DNA from: Diplolepis rosae
Lineage: Eukaryota > Arthropoda > Insecta > Hymenoptera > Diplolepididae
Assembly (NCBI GenBank): GCA_030998225.1
Contig: JAPYXD010000171.1
Coordinates: 558,001 to 622,000, forward strand
Direction of reading: 5' to 3'
DNA length: 64,000 nt
Shown: in pieces, positions 33,546 through 46,362 of the stretch
Layout: each line of letters begins with the position of its first letter
Position numbering within the stretch: position 1 is the first letter of the stretch
Notes under the pieces: generated by a model
Told to the model about the DNA's origin: nothing
The model's input: the letters and a program-made list of their open reading frames with translations, nothing else
The model's database searches: none
Translations under genes and position numbers: made by a program

Positions 33546-36467
33546 CCTAGTCTTTTGCGTGGGCCGATTCAAATGGGGTTTATACCATAGTGTAAAACAT
33601 TTTAATACATTGTTAAATTTTCTAGAATTTTCCACATTTTTCCGTGTCATTCTAGAATATCCTACATAAATAATAATCATGGAATATTTAGATGCATAAT
33701 TCTAAAGTATTTTAAACTCTTCCATAATTATCTGTAAATTTTCAGAATTCTTTGGATTTTTTCTAAATACTTGAAAATAATTTACATAATAATTATTCTA
33801 TTGTAAAAATCCCAAAACTTTTTCTAAGTTCTGGTAAACCCAACCTTTCACGCTTACGATAGTTAGCAATCCCTAAAATTGAAGTGGGTCGCTAGGATGT
33901 TCATACAGGTCGGTGACACCGCTGCATATACGTACGAGTATACCCACGAGGATTTCTACTGCTATAATACGCGGCTGCGATTTTGCAGGTGGACGATACA
34001 CTATTTAATAATTTACTTTACGCAACTGAGAGCTCATATCTCGTCTTGGGTCCGTATTACGAGCTTGTCTTACCCAATAACTTCTCACGCGAGCCAGTGA
34101 CTCTCAATGGAACTACTCATCAGTTTCTGTTCATGTTTCTAGCTCGCCTTATCCACGCTCCTTCTTTCTTGACTTTATTTCCTATCAAGTGTAAAATTTT
34201 CAAATTTACCTGAACAATTACATTTTTTAAGTTACAGTTTGCGATTTAAGTTTTGAAGACTCTTTTTTTAATTTCTTATGTGCATTCTTACTTCGAAACT
34301 GTATAATTTTCACTTAACGTTGTGAGTGCCAAAAATATAGTTTTATTGCGGAAACAAGAACCTCTCTTTTTTAACAAATAAATTTGAATTCAATTCAAAT
34401 TTCTGTTTGTGTGTCTATAATGGATCATTCATGGTTTCCGAAACTGGTACTGTCTGCGTTACTCCACTATTGTTTTATATTCTATTTGGACGAGTAGCCT
34501 CCAAATGATAGGCATCTCGATATGACGCCCTTTCGCAACAAGACCGATTACCTATTTTGAGTCCTATCTAAGGCGTCCAGTGTTCCGCCACGTTGTGCCT
34601 CTTGACATGGAGCAGTGCCAATGAGAGGCTATTAGACTCTTTTGACAGGATCTACAGTTTAAGGTGAAATCTGAGCCACCAGAGTGTCGGTAAAAGTACT
34701 TAAAAAAATGTTCATTGGTACCGACTCAGGCATCGATAATAATTTTATAACTCATTAAATTCCATTAATTTCCATTATTCCTTCTCTATACAATTTTTTT
34801 GAGTATAAATTACCATTAGAGTGAAATGAAAATTAACCTTTTTAGTAAAATTTTAAGAGTTCATTTTATAATTTTATAGTAACTTTTAAAACTGTACAGT
34901 ATTCTAGAATTGTGGTTGTATATTTTATAGCTTTAAATTTAGGAATTTATTAATTTGTAAATTCAAGAATTGCATGTATCTATTTCTGATGTGTTTCTGA
35001 GACTTCGTTGGATATTTCATTAGAATCTAAGAATAAGAAAATTTGAAATCATATGATACCTTTAATCCGGATTTAATTTTCCACCCCACTTTGTGAATTT
35101 TCTGTTTACTTGCTGCATTTTCTGCCTTTTATTGCCTATTTCTCAAATTATTTTTGGCCTCAAGAATTCTCTATTCTCTTGGAAGACGTCATTACATATT
35201 CTCAGCAAAGTCGGTGAAGCTCCTATAATTGAGGCCCGATAGATTATTATTTATACGTTTCTGCGTGTCAGTACAGTCAATTTTTCTTGATTTTTATGTT
35301 TTTATCTTTTGTTGTATTTTGAATTACTTATTAATTCAAAATTAACTTCGATCACCTAGAAATCATTTTGAAAATTTCCAAATTATTTATTCCTGTTTCT
35401 CCAATTTCATCATACGTTGTTTAAATTCAACGGATATGACTGTAATTGGCGTTTATTTTATTTTCTGGTAATTGTTGCGAATAATCCATTGACTAGGTTT
35501 TGTGAATTATGATTTGACTTATTAATTAATTTTTGTTCAGTTTTTGGAATAAAGAAGCCAAAAGAATCTTCTTTTTTTTGGTTAGTTCAGTTTAAGTTTC
35601 ACTCTTTACTTTTTCATCAAATTCAAGAAATTTATAAACCACTTCTTATGTCTATGAGTTATTATTACTTTTTTAAAGATATTTATACCGTCACTATTTA
35701 TTAGTGAAAATATGTTTTATAATGCAAAATATATTAAAGTGAACGTCAAAATAATCAAAATAATAAAATTAAAGGAAAGCATTCAATTTCAATTTTTAGT
35801 TTGATTTGCATATTGAAACATATTTTCACCAATAAAGGGCATCACAGTACCCATTGTTGTCAAAAAAGGTGAAGAGGTGTGTTTTCGTTCTAAAATAGGT
35901 GACAAAAAGAAAATGATATGAGATTGAATTATAAAATATAAAAGTATTTTATTAGTTAAATTAATAAAGGTTAATGATAAAATAAATTAGCCTGAATACA
36001 ATGATTATTGTGAGAGAATAATAATGTTAAATAATAATAAATAGGTCGACTGAAGTAATCGCAACCAATATATTGAAGCGAGAATTTTGATTTAAATATG
36101 TGAGCTTAAACGTCACGTATTTCGTAGCCGATAATTGGTAAGCGGGGACGGACAAGGAAGGAGAAAAGCTTGGCGTCATTAAAATCAATTCAATAGGTGA
36201 TTCGCCATTCAACAAACAAGTCAATTTCTGATATTCTGTTTTAATCAAGATTTCATAACGCCACTTTCAGGCAGAGTAAAGTTAAGATACCACTACTGAT
36301 CAGGTAACTGTTTCAATAGAAATAATAAAGTGTGCGAGTGATAGGTAACTGCATAATAGTTTTAAGTTGCACATTCACATTGAATTTTATTTTAGGGTGG
36401 CGTTAATTTATATTCTATAAGTACCCTTTTGTAATCAGATTTAAATTACACAAACTCTTCTCATATA
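33546..36467. other. Gene-poor AT-rich stretch, no feature recognised
   Basis: A somewhat GC-richer piece (33870-34150) and another (34490-34700) stand out but show no family signature. The frames at 33879-34100, 33983-34213 and 36248-36027 have no recognisable content. A short inverted pair, AGTGAAAATATGTTT near 35704 and AAACATATTTTCACC near 35817, may be the relic of a small MITE. Confidence 0.6.
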
Positions 36468-36544
36468 TTGGATCTATAACTTAATTCGTGCGTTTTTTTT
36501 TTCAAAATTTGAACGTTTATTCAAGAAAAACATGTACAATAGTA

Positions 36545-36769
36545 TTATTCAAAGTATTGCCCATCTGAAGCTATGACTTTTTCCCATCTTTCTGGTAATT
36601 TGTGGATTCCATCCCAAAAGAACCACTTTTGGCACGTTCGCTCAGCTAGAGCATGTTCGCCATAAACTTCCACCAAAATACGATGACTTTCGGCAGCAAT
36701 TTTCTTCATATTAAAGTAATGAAGAAGAACTCCCCGCAAAAACACTTTTTCAGGCACAAAGTTCGACAT
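36545..36769 (-). pseudogene. Mariner transposase, internal deletion (N- and C-terminal ends fused)
   Basis: A 74-codon frame starts MSNFVPEKVFLRGVLLHYFN, the helix-turn-helix start of mariner transposases of the irritans/mellifera group. After residue about 50 (CQKWFF) it jumps to WDGIHKLPERWEKVIASDGQ, the usual C-terminus. The DD34D catalytic core (about 270 residues in the family) is missing, so it cannot transpose. Because the joint stays in frame, the short peptide could still be made. Confidence 0.85.
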
Positions 36770-36838
36770 ATTTGAGTAAAATAATTATTGTTGTTTACGC
36801 TTCAAATGAATGATATATACTGAAAAAGACGCACAATG

Positions 36839-37287
36839 TAGTGATAGGAAATGTATCGATAAATATCACTATATATCGATACACCGCAGTATCGAAAAGT
36901 ATCAATACATTTTTCTCTTAACGATAAATATCGATATATTCCTGTCTTGCTGTGTCGACACCGTTCAACGGCCGGTCAATTGTTTTTAATAGTGTTAATA
37001 ATTTTTGAAAATGTCCAATTTCAATCATTCCATTATATTTTTTATAACTCAAAGATTGTGAAATATAACAACACAAAATAAATAATATTTGGATTTTTGG
37101 TATTTTTTATTGTATTTCAATTTGTCATTAATTTAAATTTATTTTTAATTTGCCAAACTGTTAAATAAAGTCAGATTAGGATGGCGAAGGGTGGGGGATT
37201 TTATTGATAAATATCGATATTATCGATATCTTTTCCAAAAATATCGATATGTATCGATACGTTTTTTACCGATATTTCCCATCACTA
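36839..37287. mobile_element. hAT-type MITE with 8-bp target duplication
   Basis: The element begins TAGTGATAGGAAATGTATCG and, from the other end, TAGTGATGGGAAATATCGGT. Both ends carry several TATCGATA-type motifs. It is flanked by perfect direct repeats GCACAATG at 36831-36838 and 37288-37295. An 8-bp duplication with a TAGTGATGGG start is typical of hAT elements. The AT-rich interior has no coding capacity. Confidence 0.9.
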
Positions 37288-37396
37288 GCACAATGACAGT
37301 AGCTTTCCAACGCATGTTCGGAATATTGGAACGATGGAATAATAATCAAGTTACGCTATTTCTTAGCAAACCGCATGAATTAAGTTATAGATCTAA

Positions 37397-40170
37397 TATT
37401 TAAATTGTGTAAAATAAAATGTTTTCTGCATTATTTAAGCACTTATAAAGACATAATAATTTAAATATTATCCAGACGGGTGCTTGTATTTATGTGTAAC
37501 TGTATAACGTGTGATGTTAGAATTGATTGTATTCTTTGAAGATTGATTTAAACTAATGACTCACCTGTGAATAAGTATTCTTATATCATTTATATATTGA
37601 ATGCCTGCTTATATTTTATTGAAAAATTTTGGGAGTATTAAATGTTACAATATCTGGTCAGTAATTGATCTACAAAGTGTGCAAGCCGGTAGCCAGGGGT
37701 TGGTCAGGGTCATTTTGGAACAAGCTTTTTTTGTTCCCTTAAATGTGTACTTTTACTCATACTTTTAATTCTACTTTATTAACGTTTTCCCAACTTTTTT
37801 CCGCTTTCTTTTAACTTTTAACTTCAATTGTGAACAACAAAATATCAATCCAAGGACTAAATTGGTCACGTGACCCACCTAGGACATGGCCTTAAGGGGA
37901 GATATATGTCTATTTAGACGGGAAAAAATTAGTTGATTTTCAGGAATTTCTTAATCTCGGAAATAATTATTTTATGTGTATAAAACTGTAAGAATATTTC
38001 AATTGTATATTTCAACATACAAACCAATTTATTTTATTTTATTCATTTTCGTACAAGATCGGAAGATATTGTTTGATTTTCACAATTAAAAAAAATTTGT
38101 TTCTTATTTTTGAATGATCGTATATACCGTTAAAGAAATAATTAGCAAACTTCGAGCCTCCATTTCAGGAATGTTTGTATTGGAGATGCAAGCCCCCTTT
38201 CCCCAATAAAATAGTTTATAAAAAGTATATTTATCCAAATTTAAATTCTCTTTCTGTCTCAGGTAAGAGGCAAAATTATCGAAGAATTTCAAGTGAAATT
38301 GGTTTGAGGTCCTCATAATTATTGGAAACGTTCAAAAGATGACATTCAAATTGATCTGCGCAACGTGCTTTAGATTAGCGTAATACATTTTTTAGAGAAG
38401 GTACATGTATATACTGAGAAATATGAAACATACGGTTGAGAGTTGTCTCTCTACGAAATCTCTTTTCTACATCTTTTTATAAGGTTTTTATATTTATAAT
38501 ATAAATTCAATATTAAGTATAGTTTCTTATGAATAGAAACCATGATAGCGTATGAGAAAAACAGACATAATTCCCATTTTTGAACAATTTTACATATTTA
38601 GGTCTAATTTTTTGCATAGATCAGAAACGTTTTAGAAAAGTAGAAAAATTCTAATCTTTCTCTAGCTTCGTCAGAAATACAGCGCGTTATAGTTGAAGAA
38701 TATTTACTACTAAAAGTGTAAATAATTCTCAAAGATTCTTGGAAAGTTTATGCAATTAGCCACTTTACAAGATACGCATGTTTATAATGTAACTGTTCAG
38801 AATGAAGACATAATTTAAATAGGTTGTCTATGTCATAATTATTATAATCTTTGAACTATTGGAGAAATTCTATATAAATGTCTTTTAAGTTTATAAAAAA
38901 ATGGTTGTTTTTGGTCATTGCATAATTGCTAAAGAATGTTAAATATTGCCCCTGGAAATACTGCTGAAAAGACAAATAATGAACGATGCTCCAAGTTTTA
39001 GAGATCAGTGTCTTTGTAGATCAGTGTCAGTATCTCAACTAGGTAGATTTTTTCCTGTCATATTTCCTGCTCAGAAATTCTTAAGGGGGATTTCAACTTT
39101 ATTAGGTCAAAAAGTTGCTTTTTGAGAATTTACTAAGAAGAAACCATTGAAATTGTACTAACCAAAATTGATATACATATAAAAAAGGGTTTACTGAACT
39201 AAGAAATTTAATTAAAACAGTACAAAAGATGTTTTTGGACAACATTACAAGTCTGCCCAGATGAATTTTTTGAATATTTCAAGTGATTTCCTTCGTTTAA
39301 TAAAGCCTCTTTCATATATATACCAAATTATCACTCAATTTTTTACTTAACTCCCTAAATCGGAATTACTTAGCATTTTTGATAATTTTAATCAGTGACT
39401 GACTTCTTGCTTTTCAATCAGTTGAAAGTAATAAATCAACACTAATTGAAATTATCAAAAATTCTAACTGATTAAGATTCATAGAGAAATATTCTTCTTT
39501 TTGAGTTAATAATATACTTTAGCAAAATCACTACCAGAGAAGAAAAACAAACTCAACATTATTGTCACAAGTTGTAAAATAGCGTAGAAACCTATCTTTG
39601 GATTGTCAAAGAAGAATTTTCATATAAGCAATGAATTTCTGTAAACCGAATTGAATTTTAATTTGAACAAAATACTATGCGGATTTCTGATACACTTTTC
39701 ATTTCATTCATTAAACTCATGTAAATAATAATAATGAAGTTTAAAAAAAGACTCACTCATAATTTATAAGCTCGTAGAAATTGTAAAGTAGCACAAATGA
39801 GCGTTATTACATAAAAAGCTAATTATTTTCCAACAAACATGAATTTTTAAAAGTTTTTAAGTACATATCAATAATGGAAGTTAAACTTAAAATATTTGAA
39901 TTGGAGTTTATTAAAAAATGTGTAAGATATTATTCCCCAGTCAGAGGATTTGACTATCCGTCAGTCGGAAGTTACATGCTAGCATTCAAGAATTGTTTGA
40001 TTAATTAACAAAGGACTAGAAAAATAATCTATTGGTGAGTGTTCGTGAATAATCGGAAAAATTTACTGATTCGGGTAAATATTCTGCAAAATTGCGTCAA
40101 TGTTATTTTATTGTGTGTTTTTTGTAGTGCTATAGAGAGTAGGGACGCATAAATAAAAAATTTAAGACAA
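37397..40170. other. Gene-poor stretch; one MITE, otherwise nothing recognised
   Basis: Apart from the fold-back element near 39355 I see no coding or repeat signature. The 70-codon frame at 38316-38104 is not recognisable. Confidence 0.6.
39355..39490. mobile_element. Small fold-back MITE, CTCCCTAAATCGGAATTA type
   Basis: CTCCCTAAATCGGAATTACT at the left and its imperfect inverse at the right (ending GATTCATAGAGA) enclose shared inverted blocks such as TTTTTGATAATTTYAAT. The terminus resembles that of the 8130-8319 MITE, so they may be one family. Confidence 0.6.
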
Positions 40171-40907
40171 CTGTACCGTTGGAAAAATTTAGTTTATTAT
40201 AAATGCGAAGTTCAAATCGTTTTAAGATAGATATTTTGGTAGCTATGTGCTTAGCTAGAAAGGTTGAATAGATCTATATTAACGTAAATTTCCAATAATC
40301 CCTGTAAGAATTTAAAAGCATCAGAAATACATTTTTTGGTTTCTTCACATTTTATTATACCACGTAGATTGAACCTTCTGAAAATTTGTTACGACTAGGT
40401 CTACCCTAAAACTGTAATTGAGAGACAGCTGCGGCCAGGTCTATCAGGTCAAATGGTTTATGATCAACGTGAGAAATAATTGTCTATCTTCGAAATTGTA
40501 ACCTCGGCATAGTTCGTGGGTTTTCCCACATCGTACATCTCCGAGACTGATCGGAGTAAGGTTTTTCCGCTTTGAACTTTTCCGGTACCGTTCGGAAGGG
40601 AGCCTCCTACAGGTTTTCCAAAAAACTTTGCTAGAGCTTGAAACATTGGAAAAACAGAAAACACTCTTTCTCAAATAACTGACCAACGCAGCTCGTAGCA
40701 TTCGAGTCAGCCAAAGAAATATAAGTGAAAATAGTTGTAACAAATGTAAAAATTCCTACGATCTTATTTTGATACTCAGTGCACGTTAAATAAAGTCTTT
40801 ATATTACAGTTTAAATTATCTTTGTGTATATTCTTTAAGAGCAACAAAGAACGTTGTTCCATCAAACTAAATATCAAATAAAATATAGAAGGGAATCATA
40901 CCCCGCA
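40171..40907 (+). repeat. 5' LTR of the BEL/Pao element
   Basis: Begins TGTACCGTTGG, ends near CCCCGCA just before the primer-binding site, and holds AATAAA at about 40789. The first 312 bp match the 3' LTR at roughly 88-90%, so the insertion is not recent. The minus-strand frames at 40743-40444 and 40664-40464 are not coding. Confidence 0.8.
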
Positions 40908-40910
40908 CTT

Positions 40911-40928
40911 TGGTCCTTCGAGTCGCGG
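40911..40928 (+). promoter_or_regulatory. BEL-type primer-binding site
   Basis: TGGTCCTTCGAGTCGCGG directly follows the LTR. TTTGGTCCTTCGAGCCGG-type sequences are the usual primer-binding sites of BEL/Pao elements. Confidence 0.75.
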
Positions 40929-41167
40929 ATGTTTTACATCTTGAACGTGCGTCAATTACAATCGCGACGGCTCGTGATTATCAAACATTGCTTTTGTGGT
41001 AAAATAACAGTTTGTGACTACTTATTTGATTGACTAATATCAACTATTAATAGTGAACTCAGTAATATTTTTAGTGACTTTAAAACTAGATTTGATTAAC
41101 AAATATTAACTATTAATAGTGAACTCAGTGACATTTCTAGTGATTTCAAAACTAGTGATAGCTCAAA

Positions 41168-41718
41168 ATGGCAATTTCAAAAAAACTATTTCAACTGAAA
41201 GATAATTGTGCCATATTGAGTGCTCCAAAACGCAAAGATTCTGCAAATAATAATTCCAAATCTAGTGACTAGAACTAACCAGACCCACAAAAGCAAACCA
41301 GCACTGATAAGAAGGAGGAATTATCTACACTATTTTCAAAATATCAAAAGAGGGAAGTTCCAAGCTTCTACATAACACCACAAAGGAAACTACAATCTGC
41401 TACATACTGTCTGTGAGAAGGAATTTACATCCATGTACGTATAAATTTCAACGAGGAAGTTCCATGCTTCTACACACTGGCTGAAAGAAGGAAGTTCTAC
41501 GTCTTCACACATCGTTTCAGGAAGGGAACTTCAACAGTTCCACACACAGCCTGAGTAAAAAAATTAACGGTCTTCAGCATCCAGAGATGCTACAGTAGAT
41601 TCATCGTCGCCAAGTCTGTCAACAAAATAGTAAGTTCATTAAAGTACCGAAATCCTAACTCTTTCCTTTTTCTTCAATTCCGTCTCACTGCGTGTGACGT
41701 ACAGAGCTACAATAAAAA
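41168..41718 (+). pseudogene. Decayed gag region of the BEL/Pao element
   Basis: An ATG at 41168 opens a frame of about 34 codons rich in Lys and Asn, then stops follow. The rest of the stretch has Phe/Tyr/Pro-containing direct repeats (GGAAGTTCCA-like at 41353, 41455 and 41490) and no intact frame. BEL Gag is normally several hundred residues, so most of it is lost. Confidence 0.4.
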
Positions 41719-44700
41719 TTGAATTGCCAAATTCTCATTATGTTTGAACACATGTTGTACGCATGTACTCAATTTGTTGATATGCCTATTCAAAAAATGT
41801 ATGAATTTGTAAAAAAGGCAGCTATTTGCCATAATTGTTTTTATTTCAATCATAGGACCATTGACTGTCGCAAAAGTCCATGTCGAAAGTGTCAAAAACG
41901 ACAAGATAGTCTTCTACATTTTAATTCCGAAATAAAAGAACAAGAAACTTCAAGTTCGTTAACGTCAACTGTCCTTGTCAGCTACCATTCTCAATTGCCT
42001 GCACAGGTTGTTTTAGGAACCGAGCTTGTCGAAATTCTAGACAGAAAGGGCCAATATCGTCCGTGTCGCGCGTTATTAGACTCTTGTTCTCAATGTAATT
42101 GTATCACTAATAGATTTGCATCTTTCCTAGGTCTAAGCAAAAAACGATTAGACATTCAGCTTAACGGAGTCGATAATTTATCAACAAAATTTATATATTC
42201 CACGTCTAACAAGGTCAAGTCGCGATTGAATAGAAATTATACAAATATGTCATTCTTAATCTTCAACGAAATATCAATCCAGATGCCTTCCATGGCAATA
42301 AATCGAGAATCATTTCACATCCCATCTAATATTATGATAGCCGACCCCAAGTTCCACAAACCAGCCGATATAGACATTTTAATAGGAGCTGAATTTTATT
42401 ATGAACTTTCACGTTCATGAAAAATTCGCACGCCAGGTCAATCTACTATCTTACAAGAAACAGAGTTCGGTTGGATCGTTGCCGGACGTTGTACGAATTC
42501 GCGTTCCATCCAAAAACCTCCAATGCAAGCCTTGTGTAATCTCATTAAATTCCATGACCTGCCTATTTGATGGGAAATCGATCCAGAAAAGACTTCTCAG
42601 GTGCGTTCAAAAGAGGATCAAGCTTGTGAATCTCACTACGTAAAAAATACCACACGAGATGACACTAGACGGCATATGATCAAATTACCCTTTAATGAAA
42701 AAAGGAATTATTTCGGTGTTTTACGCAATACAGCCTTTCAGCGTTTGTATGTATGCGCTAGAAAGGAAATTTGCAAAAAATCCAAATTTTAAATTACAGT
42801 ACACTGAATGTATTCAAAACTACATTGATGAAGGACACTTGATAGTGAGTTCTAATAATGAAGTTTCCGAGCAGGGATACTATCTCCCTCATCATATCAA
42901 GGAATGCAGTGTAACTACAAAAACTAGAGTTGTCTTTGACGGGTCTGCCAAGACTTCAACTGGAATCTCCTTGAATGACACTCTATTAGTAGGTTCTACT
43001 ATACAGGAAGACCTTTTTTCCATCGTAGTCCGATTCAGATCGTTTTTATACGCCAGGACAGCTGATATCCAGCAAATGTATAGGCAAATTTGCGTAGATC
43101 CAGAAGATAGCATATTAAAAAAAATATTATGGCGTTCGACACCTATTGAACCTATCAAAACTTTTGAGTTAAATCGAGTTACATTCGGGACAGCTTGTGC
43201 GCCATTTTTTGCGATTCTTACTCTGAATCAGCTTGCAGATGATGAACAAAAAGCTCATCCCGTTGCTTCAAAACACTTGAAATGTGACTTTTACGTCGGC
43301 GACCGCTTGGCAGGAGCGCAAACCTTTCAAGGCGCTCTTGAACTCCGAAATGAATTGAGAATCTTATTAGAGAAAGGTGGTTTCAATCTGAGAAAATGGA
43401 CATCGAACGAGTCTAACTTAATTAACGATTTTTCAGCTGAAATTTCAAGCAATCACATATCGCTAGACCCGTCAGAAACAATAAAAACATTAGTAATTAA
43501 TAGTGAGAATGATGGCCATCGTTCTCACTATTAATAACATATACTGGTAACATCTAAGAAAAAAATTTTTTGATAAAAACATTAGGTTTGCATTGGGATT
43601 CCAAATCAGATTCGATTTTATACACAGTCAATCTAACAGATTCCAACGGTCCAATAACTAAGCGAGTAATTTTATCTCAAATCGCAAAATTGTTTGATCC
43701 TCTAGGCCTGCTAGGACCTCTTATCGTGAAAGCAAAGATAATGATCCAGCAGCTCTGGAAAAGCAAGCTCACGTGGGACACACCCGTCCCAAGTGAGATT
43801 CAAACGGCATGATTAAAGTACAAAAAAGCACTGCCATTCTTGAATAACATCAAATTCGAAAGATGTATCATGATTCCAAGGTTCAATGAAATACAGCTCC
43901 ATGGATTTTGCGACGCTAGCGAGAAGGCCTATGGTGCCTGTTTATATCTCAGGTCATCGAACGATCGAGGGGAGCATTACTGTGCTCTCATGTGTTCGAA
44001 ATCCCGAGTTGCCCCAATAAAAACCACTACTTGCCACTATTCGAATTATGTGGTGCCAGCCTGTTAACCAAATTGTACAGTGCTGCCATGCAATCATTGC
44101 AAATGCAACTTTCCAAGATCTGTTTCTAGTCTGATTCAACAGTCGTGTTGAATTGGATTAATACCAAACCGCATACCTTAAAAACTTTTGTTGCTAATCG
44201 CGTAGCTGAGATTCAGCAAAAAACGTAAATGCATGAGTGGAGACATATACTGACTCATAGTAATCCTGCAGATTTTATCTTTCGTGGTCAAAACCCTGAG
44301 GAGTTCTTAACTCATAATTTTTGGTCCCACGGTCCAAACTGGCTCAGTCAAAACAATGATACTTAAAGTTAAAAGTTGTATAATTCCAGAAATTCGTGTA
44401 CCAGAACCAATTTTATTGTTGAAAATTACACAAGAACATACAGATCTGAGCCACGCCGGAGTCCATGCAACCTTATACGGAGTTCGCAAATATTATTGGC
44501 CGATCGATGGTCGCAATGTTACTAGAAACATTATCTGACAATGTGTTAAATGTTTTCGGGCAAGGCCCCGCGAAATAAACTATTTAATGGGAAACTTACC
44601 TAAGAATCGCATTTCATTCCCATTACCTTTCACTCATGTGGGATTGGACTACTGCTGACCTTTTTTCGTTAAAGAGCATCACCATAGAAATCGAACGAAA

Positions 44701-44908
44701 GTCAAAACATATGTTTCAATTTTTGTATGTTTAGCCACCAAGGCTGTTCATCTTGAGCTTGCAAGAGATTTGGCGACAGAAGCATTTATTGCTTGCTTAA
44801 CACGTTTTTTCGCTCGTAGAGGTATATCCAGCTCAATTTCGTCAGACAACGCTACTAATTTTGTTGGAACTAGCAACGTGTTGAAAGATCTATACAAACA
44901 CATAGAAT
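41719..44908 (+). pseudogene. BEL/Pao pol polyprotein: zinc knuckle, protease, RT, RNase H, integrase start
   Basis: Segments in order. A CCHC knuckle, CHNCFYFNHRTIDC, near 41839. The protease core LLDSCSQCN near 42080, where the family has DSGS or DTGS. RT with RVVFDGSAKTSTG near 42930, DIQQMYRQI near 43065, and YVGDRLAGA near 43295 in place of the YVDD box. RNase H region with FCDASEKAYGA near 43920. Integrase zinc-binding HTDLSHAGVHATLYGVRKYY near 44440, catalytic LDYC near 44650 and SDNATNF near 44845. Stops or frame changes occur at 42418, 42640, 43532, 43810, 44065, 44538 and 44660. The Asp-to-Gly change in the RT box would abolish polymerase activity on its own. The frame continues beyond the insert at 45330-45660. 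Confidence 0.85.
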
Positions 44909-45316
44909 TTAGGTTTCGTGAAATATAAAAATGGCTAATATTTAGATGGTAAATAATTATAGGACCGAAAAAAAGTTTGAAAGCGTGCATCTTGCATGTG
45001 TCAGGAGGAATCGAACCTCCGAATATACATGCCTATCCGGGGACTTACTGTGATAATCGCACCAAGCCAACACCGCTTACAGTATTTCAAACAATTTTCG
45101 GTATATTTCACTTTAGTTTAGCCGTTTGTATTAATAACTATTAATAACTATCATCCTTTAAACATCTAGTGGTGAAGGAATAAGAAATTGGGATGTGACA
45201 AACATAATTTAGAAACTTTTAGGTAATTTACCATCTAAGATTGTCGATTCACGAAAGTGTTTGCAATTAAACCTAATAGATGTCACTTCAAGTCCCAATT
45301 TCAATTTAATTTAATT
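44909..45316 (-). mobile_element. tRNA-related SINE-like insert in the BEL integrase, 13-bp target duplication
   Basis: A 408-bp insert is flanked by AAACACATAGAAT at 44896-44908 and 45317-45329. The minus strand reads a class-II-tRNA-like head at 45080-45000: TGGCTTGGTGCGATTATC as A box and GGAGGTTCGATTCCTCC as T arm, the latter pairing perfectly. The ends of the insert also share inverted pieces (TTTCGTGAA and ATTTAGATGGTAAAT), so a tRNA-like sequence carried inside another non-autonomous element is possible. The duplication length favours LINE-dependent insertion. Confidence 0.65.
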
Positions 45317-45329
45317 AAACACATAGAAT

Positions 45330-45660
45330 CACTTGAACAAAGCTTAAATGTACAAGATTATTTAACATAAAAAAGGGTTGATTGGCATTTTATACCCCCT
45401 AGAACACCACATTTCAGTGGCCTCTGGGAAGCAGCAGTAAAGTCTTTCAAGGTTCACTTCACGTGTGTAAATGGCAATTCTCTTTTGAAGTACGAACAAC
45501 TTCACACGCAAGTGGTCGAGATTAAAGCTATCCTCAATTCTCGCCCCCTCGTCACTCCTTTATCATCAGATCCATATGACCTTCGTCCTCTTACTCCAAG
45601 TCACCTCCTTATCAGCAAACAATTCAGGGTGCATCCGGCACCTACAAAAGAGCTTTAAAA
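45330..45660 (+). pseudogene. BEL/Pao integrase, C-terminal part
   Basis: Continues the integrase after the SINE-like insert: WHFIPPRTPHFSGLWEAAVK near 45390 supplies the catalytic Glu, then a LNSRPL segment near 45535 and a LTPSHLL segment near 45592. It stops at about 45658. The joint with the upstream part is restored if one copy of the 13-bp duplication is ignored. Confidence 0.85.
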
Positions 45661-45772
45661 TATGTTTATCCTCTTTCAATTGAAACGTAAGGAGTCTACT
45701 TCATTGCATTCCATTTAATTTATTATTGTATGGTATAATTATCAATTATTCATCATGTCGACATAAAATACG

Positions 45773-46362
45773 AGGTGTGTTCAGAAAATATCGGGAATTT
45801 TTTAATTTCGCGGGTTTGGAGAGTCCTATTGTCGAAATTTTATTTCATTATATTGGTATACATGCCCTTGAAGTATGATAAAATCTTCAGTTGTATTCAT
45901 TGTTTACTTTGTCCGTGGCAGCCACTAAAGTTAGACGTGTTTTTATGAGCTCGGCGATTTTCATTTGTTAAAAGAAATGCATCAAATAATTTGATTTGCA
46001 TCGTCGTTGACTTCATTTAGTGACTCCTGAGCAACTTCCATTCGCCGCTGTTTTTGTTCAAAATTCAACAACTTTGGAAGAAATTTTGCTGCCACGCGTT
46101 TCATACCCAAAACATTCGAAAAAATTTCAAGACAGGAGCCAATCGATATGCCAACATCATCAGCGAATTTTCTGACTATGATTCGGCGATCGTTTATAAC
46201 CATTTCTTTTACGTTTTCCACGTTTTCATCAGTTGTTGATGTGATGGGGCGTCTGGGGCGTTCATCATCCTCAACGTCTTTAAGGCCATCTTGGAAACGT
46301 TTATACATCTCGTAAACTCTTGTTTTACTCACAGCAGACTCACCATAGGCCAGTGCGTCGGG
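45773..46362 (-). pseudogene. Mariner element fragment with partial transposase
   Basis: ACGAGGTGTGTTCAGAAAAT at 45773 is the outer end of an irritans-type mariner. On the minus strand, 46332-45982 encodes 116 residues of mariner transposase, including VEDDERPRRPITS, DDVGISIGSCLEIF and FLPKLLNFEQKQRR, roughly residues 40-150 of the family. The catalytic core is deleted between about 45975 and the 3' end, and the first 40 residues are cut off by the next element at 46362. Confidence 0.8.

Larger units (their letters stand above)
36468..37396 (-). mobile_element. Internally deleted mariner element with nested hAT MITE
   Basis: The termini read inward TTGGATCTATAACTTAATTC (from 36468) and TTAGATCTATAACTTAATTC (from 37396), with TA on both sides. 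The minus strand carries a mariner transposase reduced to its start and end (36769-36545). A 449-bp hAT-type insertion sits in the 5' untranslated part at 36839-37287. Without insert and duplication the element is about 470 bp, so most of the coding region is deleted. Confidence 0.85.
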
